NCBI GenBank assembly: GCA_046294915.1
Contig: JBKBOE010000044.1
Span: forward strand, 1 to 24,243
Source: UBA2336 sp046294915
Lineage (GTDB): Bacteria > Bacteroidota > Bacteroidia > Cytophagales > Cyclobacteriaceae
Direction: 5' to 3'
Length of the DNA stretch: 24,243 nt
In this document: positions 8,154 to 15,808 of the stretch, piece by piece
Layout: every line of letters begins with the position of its first letter
Numbering within the stretch: position 1 is the first letter of the stretch
The notes under the pieces: model-generated
What the model was told of the DNA's origin: nothing
Database searches by the model: none
What the model saw: only the letters and a program-made list of their open reading frames with translations
Translations under genes and position numbers: made by a program

Positions 8154-9956
8154 TTAAAACGGATACTGGCCTTTTTCAATAACATGATTAGCCACTTTTC
8201 TTCTTGCTTCTTTCAGGTTGTAGGGATCAATTTTGGTAAAGCGTTTCAGGCCCATCAGCATTAAGCGTTGCTCATCACCATCCGCAAACGAGGTAATTGC
8301 TTCGCGGCCGGCCGCAGCTGCCTTGTTTACTGCATGATGCAGGTAAATCATGGCCATTTCCTTCTGCATTTCGCATGCTTTTTCTCCCCGCTTGCCTATT
8401 AATTTCTCTACCCGTAACAGTGTTGATTCGGCCACGTACCCTTCAATAAGCATATCGGCCAGGTTCATTAAAATTTCCTGTTCATCGGAGAGTTTCATCA
8501 TAAACTTTTGCACGGCAGCACCGGCTACCATAAGCCCGGCTTTTTTCAGGTTGGCAAGTACTTTCTTCTCCTTCACAAATATGCCTTCTTCCTCGGTTGC
8601 TCCGAAATCCGGGATAGACATAAGTTCTTTCTGAACGGCCATAGCCGGGTTCATCAAGTCTAGTGATCCCTTCATGGCGCGCTTTAACAGCATATCAATG
8701 GTAAGTAGCCTGTTAATTTCATTGGTGCCCTCAAATATTCTGTTGATGCGTGCATCGCGATAGGCCCTGTCCATAGGCCCTTCGGCTGAAAAGCCCATGC
8801 CACCATATATCTGCACCCCTTCATCCACTACAAAGTCGAGAACTTCAGAGCCATGGACTTTCAGAATGGCGCATTCAATGGCAAATTCTTCGAGCGATTT
8901 TAAGCGGGCTTTTCCCGGTTCCATGCCAGCAGTTACAAATGCGTTGTAGGCATCGTCTATGTTTTGCGATGCCCGGTAGTGTGCTGACTCCGATGCAAAG
9001 ACTTTTGTGCACATCTCGGCAATCTTATGCTTGATGGCGCCAAAGTTGGCAATGGGCATTCCAAACTGCTTGCGTTCTTTGGCATAGGTAACCGCAGTGG
9101 AAATGGTTTTTTTGCTTCCGCCTACTGCGGCAACACCCAGTTTAATCCGGCCTATGTTGAGAATGTTTACGGCTATTTTAAAGCCGTTTTCGCGTTCGCT
9201 CAGCATATTCTCAACCGGAACTTTACAATCGGTAAAGAAAATCTGACGGGTGGAAGATCCCTTAATACCCATCTTCTTTTCTTCTTCATTCATGGTTATT
9301 CCGCCAAACGCTTTTTCAACAATAAAGGCGCTTAAGTTCTTGTCGTTATCGATCTTGGCAAACACCACATATACATCGGCAAAGCCACCGTTGGTAATCC
9401 ACATTTTTTGCCCGTTGATGATGTAGTGTTTACCATCAGCGCTAAGGGTGGCCTTTGTTTTACCCGAGTTGGCATCGGAGCCGGAATCGGGCTCGGTTAA
9501 ACAATAGGCTGCTTTCCACTCGCCTGTGGCAAGTTTGGGAATGTATTTCTTCTTTTGTTCCTCGTTGCCGTAGTATAAAATGGGTAATGTTCCAATGCCT
9601 GTGTGGGCGGAGATGGCTACAGCAAAGGAATGTCCAGCTCCGAGCACTTCGGCAATAAGCATGGCAGTGTTAAAGTCCATACCAAAGCCGCCCAGTTCCT
9701 GCGGTACCGAAGTGCCGAGCAAACCCAGTTCACCGGCTTTATCCAAAAGCGATGGCATTAGTTCGGGGTGTTTCATTGAATCAATCTCATCAAGCCGGGG
9801 CCAGATTTCTTTTGCCAGAAAATCTTCGCATTGCTTTTTGATCATCAGTTGCTCTTCATTGAATTCTTCCGGAATGAAGATTTCACCTGCCTGCGTTTCG
9901 CGTATGAGAAATTCGCCTCCTTTAATTGCCTTTGTTGTTGCTACTTCGGTTGCCAT
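8154..9956 (-). CDS. fadE: Acyl-CoA dehydrogenase (FadE/VLCAD-like)
   Basis: A 600-residue FAD enzyme for the first step of beta-oxidation, making the trans-2-enoyl-CoA. The N-terminal helical domain (about 30-150), the beta domain with YCLTEPDSGSDA (151-162) and WITNGG (186-191), and the C-terminal helical domain with the family signature QIYGGMGF (382-389) are all present. The expected catalytic base is Glu409 in IFEGTNEI, the position used by MCAD and VLCAD. The extra 150 or so C-terminal residues fit the long VLCAD/ACAD9-like class rather than the 380-residue short forms. It is the last gene of the marR-fadNA operon, 34 bp after the four-helix-bundle ORF. No terminator of its own is needed beyond the shared hairpin downstream. 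Confidence 0.95.
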   Translation of the reverse strand: MATEVATTKAIKGGEFLIRETQAGEIFIPEEFNEEQLMIKKQCEDFLAKEIWPRLDEIDSMKHPELMPSLLDKAGELGLLGTSVPQELGGFGMDFNTAMLIAEVLGAGHSFAVAISAHTGIGTLPILYYGNEEQKKKYIPKLATGEWKAAYCLTEPDSGSDANSGKTKATLSADGKHYIINGQKMWITNGGFADVYVVFAKIDNDKNLSAFIVEKAFGGITMNEEEKKMGIKGSSTRQIFFTDCKVPVENMLSERENGFKIAVNILNIGRIKLGVAAVGGSKKTISTAVTYAKERKQFGMPIANFGAIKHKIAEMCTKVFASESAHYRASQNIDDAYNAFVTAGMEPGKARLKSLEEFAIECAILKVHGSEVLDFVVDEGVQIYGGMGFSAEGPMDRAYRDARINRIFEGTNEINRLLTIDMLLKRAMKGSLDLMNPAMAVQKELMSIPDFGATEEEGIFVKEKKVLANLKKAGLMVAGAAVQKFMMKLSDEQEILMNLADMLIEGYVAESTLLRVEKLIGKRGEKACEMQKEMAMIYLHHAVNKAAAAGREAITSFADGDEQRLMLMGLKRFTKIDPYNLKEARRKVANHVIEKGQYPF

Positions 9957-9968
9957 GCTTTGTGTTTA

Positions 9969-10023
9969 TTTCGACATTAGTATCAAGACGTTAGACATAA
10001 GACTCCTGGCGCAACGTCTTGAT
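9969..10023. repeat. Heptad repeat tract spanning the stop of the four-helix-bundle gene
   Basis: On the minus strand, 10003-9969 parses into consecutive 7-mers GTCTTAT, GTCTAAC, GTCTTGA, TACTAAT, GTCGAAA. A perfect 11-bp inverted pair, ATCAAGACGTT (9982-9992) and AACGTCTTGAT (10013-10023), overlaps it. The final residues Tyr-Val and the TAA stop of the four-helix-bundle ORF are encoded by the first two heptads. The tract fills most of the gap to fadE. Confidence 0.75.
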
Positions 10024-10356
10024 CAAGCCAAAAGTCATTTTTTGTATCTCAGAAATCCTAATCGTTAAAAAATCCAATTGTTCCTGAGTAATCAGGTTTA
10101 CATCAAAAGAAAGAATCAAAAGTGTTTCAAGCTCATAGGCTGATCCCAAACTGATGTTTAAGAACTGCGCAAAGTCCTTCTCTGTATTTCGCCCTGCACC
10201 TTCAGCAATGTTAGTTGGAATTGAGACTGTGCATCTGCGAAGCTGTGAAATCAATCCATACTTTTCCGAAGAAGGAAAGTCGACCGTCACCTCATAAATC
10301 TCTTTAACGAGTTGTCTCGATAGTTGCCAAACTTTCAATTCTTTGAAATTATGCAT
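9991..10356 (-). CDS. Four-helix-bundle protein (23S rRNA intervening-sequence/Avd-like family)
   Basis: A 121-residue all-helical protein with the family's hallmark pattern: FKELKVWQLSRQLVKEIYE at the N-terminus, then the conserved core FPSSEKYGLISQLRR, SIPTNIAEGAGR and FLNISLGSAYELET. Members occur as stand-alone genes in many Bacteroidetes, inside 23S rRNA intervening sequences and as accessory proteins (Avd) of diversity-generating retroelements. No reverse transcriptase or template repeat is nearby. It interrupts the fadA-fadE pair. Its ATG lies one base from a GTCTTAC heptad and its stop lies within another, so it looks like a cassette bounded by repeats. A metabolic role in beta-oxidation is unlikely on present evidence. 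Confidence 0.9.
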   Translation of the reverse strand: MHNFKELKVWQLSRQLVKEIYEVTVDFPSSEKYGLISQLRRCTVSIPTNIAEGAGRNTEKDFAQFLNISLGSAYELETLLILSFDVNLITQEQLDFLTIRISEIQKMTFGLIKTLRQESYV

Positions 10357-10357
10357 T

Positions 10358-10413
10358 GTCTTACTACTTACATCCTTTGTCTTACTACTTAAGTCTCTTG
10401 TCTTACGTCTAAT
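10358..10413. repeat. Heptad repeat tract between fadA and the four-helix-bundle gene
   Basis: Eight consecutive 7-mers read on the plus strand: GTCTTAC, TACTTAC, ATCCTTT, GTCTTAC, TACTTAA, GTCTCTT, GTCTTAC, GTCTAAT. GTCT recurs at 10358, 10379, 10393, 10400 and 10407, all at multiples of seven. The 13-mer GTCTTACTACTTA occurs twice, 21 bp apart. The fadA stop codon (TAG, minus strand) lies in the last heptad, and the four-helix-bundle ATG starts just left of the first. Confidence 0.85.
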
Positions 10414-11584
10414 TCAACACTTCATAAATCCCCGCCACACCTTGTCCGCCTCCCACACAGGCTGTTACCATTCCGTATTTCTTGTTTTGTCTGCGGAGTT
10501 CATTGAATAATTGTACAGACAAGCGCGCTCCGGAAGAGCCGAGTGGATGACCTACAGCAATGGCCCCTCCATTGACATTTAATTTTTTACGATCGATGCC
10601 TAACTCTTTTACCACGGCCAATGCCTGCGCAGCAAACGCTTCATTGAGTTCAATCAAATCAATGTCATCCAGTTTCTTTCCGGCAAGTTTCAGTGCCTTG
10701 GGAATGGCGGCCACGGGGCCTATGCCCATTATGCGCGGATCAACCCCGGCAACAGCATAGCTCACCATGCGCGCAATGGGTTTTACATTAAGTTGTTTCA
10801 CCATTCGTTCGCTCATTACCAGTACAAATGCAGCCCCATCTGAAGTTTGCGATGAATTACCTGCTGTAACCGTACCGTTAAGAGCAAAGACCGGCTTAAG
10901 CTTTGATAATCCTTCTACGGTCGTATCCGGCCTGATGCCTTCATCCGTAGCCACCACAAACTCACGTGTTTTCTTCTTCATATTCTCATCTACGTACACT
11001 TCTTTCACCGTAATGGGAACTACCTCGTCTTTAAACTTTCCTTCCTTCCATGCGGCCGCTGCTTTCATATGCGACTCATACGAAAACTGATCCTGATCTT
11101 CGCGCGAGATTCCAAATTGTTTGGAAACTTCCTCGGCAGTCAAACCCATGCTGGTGTAGTAAGTAGGATTTTCGGTGGCAATTTTATAGTTGAGTGCAGT
11201 CTTGATACCCATTGTTGGAACCAACGACATCGATTCGGTTCCTCCGGCAATAATGATTTCAGCCATGCCTGCCTGGATACGCTGACTGGCTATCGCGATG
11301 GTTTCCACACCCGATCCGCAATAACGATTTACAATCATACCGGGCGTATCAATACCCAACGCCAGCAACGAAATCATTCTTCCCATCTGCATGCCTTGCT
11401 CTGCTTCCGGCACCGCATTGCCCACAATCAAATCATCGATCATGTTGTTTTCAAGGCCAGGTACGGATTTTACAAGATGCTTGATTACATCTGCTGCCAG
11501 ATCATCGGGCCTTACAAACCGAAAGCCTCCCTTTTTTGCTTTTCCTACTCCGGTTCTGAAACCTGCTACGATGTATGCGTCCAT
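10409..11584 (-). CDS. fadA: Acetyl-CoA C-acyltransferase (3-ketoacyl-CoA thiolase)
   Basis: A 391-residue thiolase that splits 3-ketoacyl-CoA into acetyl-CoA and the shortened acyl-CoA. The acyl-accepting Cys89 sits in NRYCGSGVETI, His346 in GGAIAVGHPLGSSGA and the second catalytic Cys376 in ACVGGGQG, a full catalytic set. Length matches the family norm. It lies between fadN (95 bp upstream) and the four-helix-bundle ORF, as in a fadNAE operon. The leader just before its ATG is A-rich on the coding strand with no Shine-Dalgarno sequence. The degradative (FadA) reading is preferred over a biosynthetic acetoacetyl-CoA thiolase because of the neighbours. Confidence 0.95.
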   Translation of the reverse strand: MDAYIVAGFRTGVGKAKKGGFRFVRPDDLAADVIKHLVKSVPGLENNMIDDLIVGNAVPEAEQGMQMGRMISLLALGIDTPGMIVNRYCGSGVETIAIASQRIQAGMAEIIIAGGTESMSLVPTMGIKTALNYKIATENPTYYTSMGLTAEEVSKQFGISREDQDQFSYESHMKAAAAWKEGKFKDEVVPITVKEVYVDENMKKKTREFVVATDEGIRPDTTVEGLSKLKPVFALNGTVTAGNSSQTSDGAAFVLVMSERMVKQLNVKPIARMVSYAVAGVDPRIMGIGPVAAIPKALKLAGKKLDDIDLIELNEAFAAQALAVVKELGIDRKKLNVNGGAIAVGHPLGSSGARLSVQLFNELRRQNKKYGMVTACVGGGQGVAGIYEVLN

Positions 11585-11595
11585 ATTTTTTCTTT

Positions 11596-11691
11596 TTTAG
11601 TAGTAAGACTTAAGTATTAAGTAGCAAGACCAAGCAGCAAATTTCTTAAGTCTTGCTACTTACGTCTTTCGTCTAATGTCTAGTTTCTTAA
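11596..11691. repeat. Paired heptad tracts in opposite orientation between fadN and fadA
   Basis: The left part (11596-11630) parses as TTTAGTA, GTAAGAC, TTAAGTA, TTAAGTA, GCAAGAC. The right part (11643-11691) parses as TTCTTAA, GTCTTGC, TACTTAC, GTCTTTC, GTCTAAT, GTCTAGT, TTCTTAA. They are reverse complements in style, and TAAGTAGCAAGAC (11618-11630) pairs perfectly over 13 bp with GTCTTGCTACTTA (11650-11662) across a 19-base loop. The fadN stop codon lies inside the heptad at 11678-11684. In the transcript this should fold into a hairpin between the two genes. Confidence 0.85.
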
Positions 11692-14079
11692 AGGTTTTCC
11701 TCCTGTCAATATCGACTGTATCCGTTCCAGTGTTTTCCGTTCCCCGCAAAGCGAAACAAACGCTTCGCGTTCTAAATCAAGTAAATACTGTTCACTTACT
11801 TCCTGAGGAGAAGTTAAATCGCCCCCACACATAATGTTGGCAATCTTCATGGCGATTTTCATGTCATGATCAGAAATGTAACGGCCCATCTTCATGCCGT
11901 TAACACCGGCTGCGAATAAGGCCAGCCCCGCCCTTCCCTGCACCCGAATATTTTTTGCTTGTACAGGCATGGTATAGCCCGCATCAGCTAATTCGATTAC
12001 TGTGGATTTAGCATCCCGTATGTGTCTGTCTTTATTAACCGTGATTTTATCCTGCGGTTTCAGCACGCCCATTTCTCGTGCTTCTTCTGCCGACAGGGCA
12101 ACCTTTGCCGTGGCGATATTCATAAAGGCATTTTGCAAGGCGTTTAGTTCAACATCACCTTCGAGCATGCGGTCACTTACCCGTTTGGTAAATTCTTTCG
12201 TTCCACCACCTCCGGGGATGAGACCAACGCCCACTTCCACTAAACCAATATAGGTTTCGGCAGCAGCCACTGCTACATCGGCATGCATGGTCATTTCGCA
12301 GCCTCCGCCCAGGGTACGGCCCTGCGGGGCAACCACCACAGGCACAGAAGAATACCGCAGGCGCATCACCGAATTCTGGAATGCCCTTACCATAAAGTCG
12401 ATTTCATCATAATCCTGCTCAATGGCATACATGAATACCAGCCCCAGGTTGGCGCCAAGCGAGAAATCCGGCCCCTGATGACCAACAACAAGGCCTCTGT
12501 ATTCCTTTTCAGCCAAATCAAGGGCTTTATTCAGCCCTTCAATTACAGCACTGCCCAGGGTATAACTCTTACTGTGCCAACTAAAGTTGATGACCCCATC
12601 GCCCAAATCGGTGACTTTGCTTTCGGCATTTTTCCAAACGACTTTGTCGCTGAGATTTTCAAGAATGATGAAGGCTTCCTTACCCGGAATTACTTTATAG
12701 GACTTTGTAGGAATGTCGTAATACTTACGCTGACTGCCTTCTACCCTATAAAATGATTTGTTGCCGCTGGCCAGCATGTCGTACACCCACTGCGCAGGTT
12801 TGTAATTCATGCCTTCCATGGCCTGCACGGTTTTTTCTACGCCCAGTGCATCCCACGTATCAAACGGTCCGAGTTCCCAACCGAAGCCGGCACACACGGC
12901 ATCATCAATGCGGTAGAGTTCGTCACTGATTTCCGGAATGCGGTTTGATGCGTATTGAAACAATGCGTAAAAACAATCGCGATAAAAATCTCCGGCTTTG
13001 TCTTTACCGGCCAACAACACCTTGAAACGATCGCGCAGGTTGTCGATTGTTTTTGTCGTTTCGAGTGTGGCAAATTTTACTTTTTGTTTTGGTTTGTATT
13101 CGAGTGTTTTTAAATCGAGTGTAAGAATTTCAGTTTTGCCCTTTGCATCTTTTGATTTTTTGTAGAAGCCCTGACCAGTCTTATCACCGAGCCATTTGTT
13201 CTCATCTAGTTTGTTAACAACATCAGGTAATTTGAAAATCTCACGGCCTTCATCATTGGGTAATCCTGCGTATAAATTGTTGGCCACTTTTACGAGTGTA
13301 TCCAATCCAACCACATCAGAGGTCCGGAACGTTGCCGACTTCGGGCGCCCGATTACAGGCCCGGTTAGCTTGTCGATTTCATCTACATTCAGGTCATATT
13401 TTTGCATGGAATCGATAACCTTTAAAAGACCCCATACGCCCACCCGGTTTCCGATGAAAGCGGGGGTGTCTTTACACAGCACAGATACTTTACCCAGGTA
13501 CAAATCGCCATAATGGAGTAGAAATTTGGTTATCTCCGGATCAGTTTCGGCTGTAGGGATAACTTCAAACAGCCGGAGGTAGCGGGGTGGGTTGAAGAAG
13601 TGAGTACCCGCAAAATGCCGCTTAAAATCAGCACTGCGGCCCTCGGCCATCAGGTGGATGGGAATGCCCGAGGTGTTGGATGTAATCAGCGTTCCGGGTG
13701 TTCTGTACTTCTCCACTTCTTCATAAACCTTCTTTTTGATGTCTAGATTTTCAACAACCACTTCAATCGTCCAGTCGTAATTTTTAATCTTCGCTAAATC
13801 ATCATCAAAGTTGCCCAGTGTAATGCGTGAAATAAATTTTTTACTGTACAGCGGACCTGGCGAAGATTTGACGCATTTATCAAAGGACGACTGAACAATT
13901 CTGTTCTTCACAACTTTGCTATCGAGAGCAAGCCCCTTTGCTTTTTCTTCTTCAGTAAGTTCTTTCGGTGCGATGTCAAGTAACAACACTTCACAGCCAA
14001 TGTTAGCGAAGTGACAGGCGATGGAAGAACCCATTACACCGGAACCCAGAACAGCAACTTTGCGGATAGATCGTTTCAT
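11680..14079 (-). CDS. fadN: 3-hydroxyacyl-CoA dehydrogenase / enoyl-CoA hydratase fusion (FadN-type)
   Basis: A 799-residue bifunctional enzyme for hydration of enoyl-CoA and NAD-dependent oxidation of 3-hydroxyacyl-CoA. The N-terminal Rossmann domain has GSGVMG (12-17), SNTSGIP (134-140) and HFFNPP with catalytic His160; the dehydrogenase C-terminal domain follows to about residue 430. The crotonase domain is C-terminal (about 480-700), with both catalytic glutamates visible: Glu595 in GGGCE and Glu615 in LVEVGVG, exactly 20 residues apart as in rat crotonase. This dehydrogenase-first order and the length match B. subtilis FadN, not E. coli FadB, where the hydratase comes first. It is the first metabolic gene after marR. 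Confidence 0.95.
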   Translation of the reverse strand: MKRSIRKVAVLGSGVMGSSIACHFANIGCEVLLLDIAPKELTEEEKAKGLALDSKVVKNRIVQSSFDKCVKSSPGPLYSKKFISRITLGNFDDDLAKIKNYDWTIEVVVENLDIKKKVYEEVEKYRTPGTLITSNTSGIPIHLMAEGRSADFKRHFAGTHFFNPPRYLRLFEVIPTAETDPEITKFLLHYGDLYLGKVSVLCKDTPAFIGNRVGVWGLLKVIDSMQKYDLNVDEIDKLTGPVIGRPKSATFRTSDVVGLDTLVKVANNLYAGLPNDEGREIFKLPDVVNKLDENKWLGDKTGQGFYKKSKDAKGKTEILTLDLKTLEYKPKQKVKFATLETTKTIDNLRDRFKVLLAGKDKAGDFYRDCFYALFQYASNRIPEISDELYRIDDAVCAGFGWELGPFDTWDALGVEKTVQAMEGMNYKPAQWVYDMLASGNKSFYRVEGSQRKYYDIPTKSYKVIPGKEAFIILENLSDKVVWKNAESKVTDLGDGVINFSWHSKSYTLGSAVIEGLNKALDLAEKEYRGLVVGHQGPDFSLGANLGLVFMYAIEQDYDEIDFMVRAFQNSVMRLRYSSVPVVVAPQGRTLGGGCEMTMHADVAVAAAETYIGLVEVGVGLIPGGGGTKEFTKRVSDRMLEGDVELNALQNAFMNIATAKVALSAEEAREMGVLKPQDKITVNKDRHIRDAKSTVIELADAGYTMPVQAKNIRVQGRAGLALFAAGVNGMKMGRYISDHDMKIAMKIANIMCGGDLTSPQEVSEQYLLDLEREAFVSLCGERKTLERIQSILTGGKPLRN

Positions 14080-14082
14080 AAG

Positions 14083-14154
14083 TAGTTATTAGTTGATGGT
14101 TGATGGTTGTTGGTTTCGTTCATCTAAGAACTATGAACCAATAACGATCAACTA
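14083..14154. repeat. Paired heptad tracts of a second sequence family between marR and fadN
   Basis: The left part (14083-14117) reads TAGTTAT, TAGTTGA, TGGTTGA, TGGTTGT, TGGTTTC. The right part (14120-14154), read on the minus strand, is TAGTTGA, TCGTTAT, TGGTTCA, TAGTTCT, TAGATGA. The two face each other across two bases. With a shift of two heptads, 14098-14115 pairs with 14136-14153 at 15 of 18 positions. The TGA stop of marR is supplied by the first right-hand heptad, and the left tract ends 3 bases from the fadN ATG. Confidence 0.8.
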
Positions 14155-14594
14155 TACGTTTGTTCGTAAATATTATTTCGTTCGATAATCTTATTAATGT
14201 TTTGAATCACATCGAAAAAAACGTTCAGTTTATCTGCTGAAATTTGTTCGCGTATAGCTTCATTAAATCTCAATACTGTATCACGCGAACGCGTCCGGGC
14301 ATTCTTTCCTTCATCGGTTAAGAAGATGCGAACAGAGCGCTTATCATTGTCGTCCACTTTCCGGTAAATTGCCCCTCTTTCTTCCATCGATTTTAACAAT
14401 CGGGTAAGGCTTCTTGGCTCCAAGCCCATAAGGGGTGCAATTTTGGTTGCCGGTGTTCCCTCCTCATCAATATTCAACAATACAAAACCCTCAGCCATGG
14501 TTGCATTATATTTTGCAGCCTGTTGATTATACATGCGGGCTATGGCCAACCAAGCCGAGCGAATGTGGTAGTCAACGGTTTCTTCGCGCCTCAT
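14148..14594 (-). CDS. MarR-family transcriptional regulator
   Basis: A 148-residue winged-helix regulator. The recognition part (ATKIAPLMGLEPRSLTRLLKSMEERG, within about 49-74) and the wing motif DDNDKRSVRIFLTDEG (80-95) are typical, with helices on each side for dimerisation. It is the first gene of the fad run, 68 bp before fadN and on the same strand, so it probably senses a fatty acid or acyl-CoA and controls the operon, including itself. That role is inference; in B. subtilis the same genes are controlled by a TetR-type FadR. A 10-bp palindrome lies 29 bp upstream of its start. Confidence 0.92.
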   Translation of the reverse strand: MRREETVDYHIRSAWLAIARMYNQQAAKYNATMAEGFVLLNIDEEGTPATKIAPLMGLEPRSLTRLLKSMEERGAIYRKVDDNDKRSVRIFLTDEGKNARTRSRDTVLRFNEAIREQISADKLNVFFDVIQNINKIIERNNIYEQTYS

Positions 14595-14622
14595 AAATCC
14601 TGTAAAGGGATACTAATATAGG

Positions 14623-14632
14623 ACAAATTTGT
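14623..14632. promoter_or_regulatory. Candidate operator upstream of marR
   Basis: ACAAATTTGT is a perfect 10-bp palindrome in the 154-bp gap between marR and hypE. On the marR coding strand the overlapping 8-mer CAAATTTG is one mismatch from the Bacteroidetes -7 box TAnnTTTG, so binding here would block the promoter. A weaker inverted pair, GTGCA (14638-14642) and TGCAC (14650-14654), lies just further upstream. These were seen by eye only. Confidence 0.35.
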
Positions 14633-14748
14633 TATGCGTGCATACTAAGTGCACTATTATTATCGTGTGGTTTTTAGCTTAAAGTGCTAATGATGGATAC
14701 AAATGGCTTTTTACTGAAAGAATAAAGGTTCCCAGCCCTGGGGTATGC

Positions 14749-15808
14749 TCAGCAAATACGAGGTAGTTGCTCCCCCGGAAGCATACTCACAATGCGCCTT
14801 CCGCCAATGCGGCTGTGTTGAATAACCTGTTTTGGATGTTCCTTTGTTACAGAACCGATAAGGGAAGCAGAAGCATCAAAGGTTTTAAGAATACTCAAGG
14901 CTTCATTTGCTTTGTGCAAAGAAACTACTGCAACAAAGATTCCTTCGTTCGCCACATACAGTGGATCGAGCCCCAGCATTTCGCAGGCACCCTCTACCTG
15001 TTCGCTTACCGGAATATCTTTTTGAATAATTTCTATGCCTGTACCGCATTGCATTACCAATTCATTCAACACGGTTGCAACACCTCCGCGTGTTGGATCA
15101 CGAAGAAATTTAACATCTTCACCAAGCTCATCCAATAATTTCAACACCGGTTGATGTACGGGTCTTGTATCGCTGGTGATGGTGGTTTCAAATTCCAGTC
15201 CCTGACGAACGGATAGTATGGCCACACCATGTTGTGCTATCGGTCCGCTTACTAAGATTTTATCGCCTGGCTTAACGCGATTGGTATGAATATTTGCTTT
15301 CGGATGAAGACGCCCCAGTCCGGTAGTGTTGATAAACACTTTATCGCCCTTACCTTTGTCAACTACTTTTGTATCGCCTGTAACAACAGATACACCAGCT
15401 TCTTTGCTGGCCTTTTTAATTCCAAGTAATACTTCCCAGAATTCGTCCATACGCAAACCTTCCTCCAGAATAAAACTTAGCGAGAGAAACTGCGGCACCG
15501 CGCCACACATGACCAAATCATTTACCGATCCGTTCACGGCAAGCTCGCCAATGTTACCTCCCGNNNNNNNNNNAAAAAATCGGTGTGATAACATAGCTGT
15601 CAGTAGTAAATGCAACGGGTCCGTTAAAATTCAGTATGGCACCATCATGTTGCTCGTTGAGTAAATCATTTTTTAATACGTTAAATACTCCCGTGTCGAG
15701 CAGGCGGTGTGTTAGTACCCCACCGCTTCCGTGTCCCAAGGTGATTACATTAAAATCAAGTTTGGGGAGCGGACAATCTAACTGGACGGAAAGTTTTTGC
15801 TGACTCAC
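14749..15808 (-). CDS. hypE: Hydrogenase maturation protein HypE (interrupted by an assembly gap)
   Basis: HypE dehydrates the carbamoyl group on its C-terminal cysteine to thiocyanate, giving the cyanide ligands of the Ni-Fe centre. The N-terminal part has GHGSGG (25-30) and TTDSYVITPIF; the rest has GGNIGELAVNGSVNDL, DPTRGGVATVLNE and the essential C-terminal PRIC, whose cysteine is the last residue. The ten Ns at 15564-15573 put the two halves in different frames. A true gap of three bases would restore ITPIF-F-P-GGNIG, the family sequence, giving about 350 residues, the normal length. So the gene is best read as intact. It overlaps hypD by 4 bp and ends the hyp operon. Confidence 0.93.
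15564..15573. other. Assembly gap (ten Ns) inside hypE
   Basis: Ten Ns sit next to a run of six A (six T on the coding strand). The fixed length of ten is probably a placeholder. The reading frames on both sides join only if the missing length is a multiple of three. Confidence 0.95.

Noticed and set aside
9580..10068. 162-residue ORF antisense to fadE
   Set aside because: Serine- and proline-rich translation typical of the reverse strand of a real coding region; it runs through the heptad tract.
9991..10356. Four-helix-bundle ORF as part of a diversity-generating retroelement
   Set aside because: No reverse transcriptase, template repeat or variable-repeat target is present in the window.
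11069..11620. 183-residue ORF antisense to the thiolase gene
   Set aside because: It is a shadow of a well-conserved thiolase, shows no family features, and overlaps the repeat tract.
10358..11691. Heptad tracts as a CRISPR array
   Set aside because: The unit is only 7 bp with no unique spacers of normal length, and no cas genes are present.
14731..14742. CCCAG-CC-CTGGG as a terminator for hypE
   Set aside because: The two-base loop is too tight and no T-run follows on the minus strand, so no terminator is claimed.
14749..15808. hypE as a pseudogene or as two split genes
   Set aside because: The break coincides with ten placeholder Ns, both halves are well conserved, and a three-base fill restores the family sequence.
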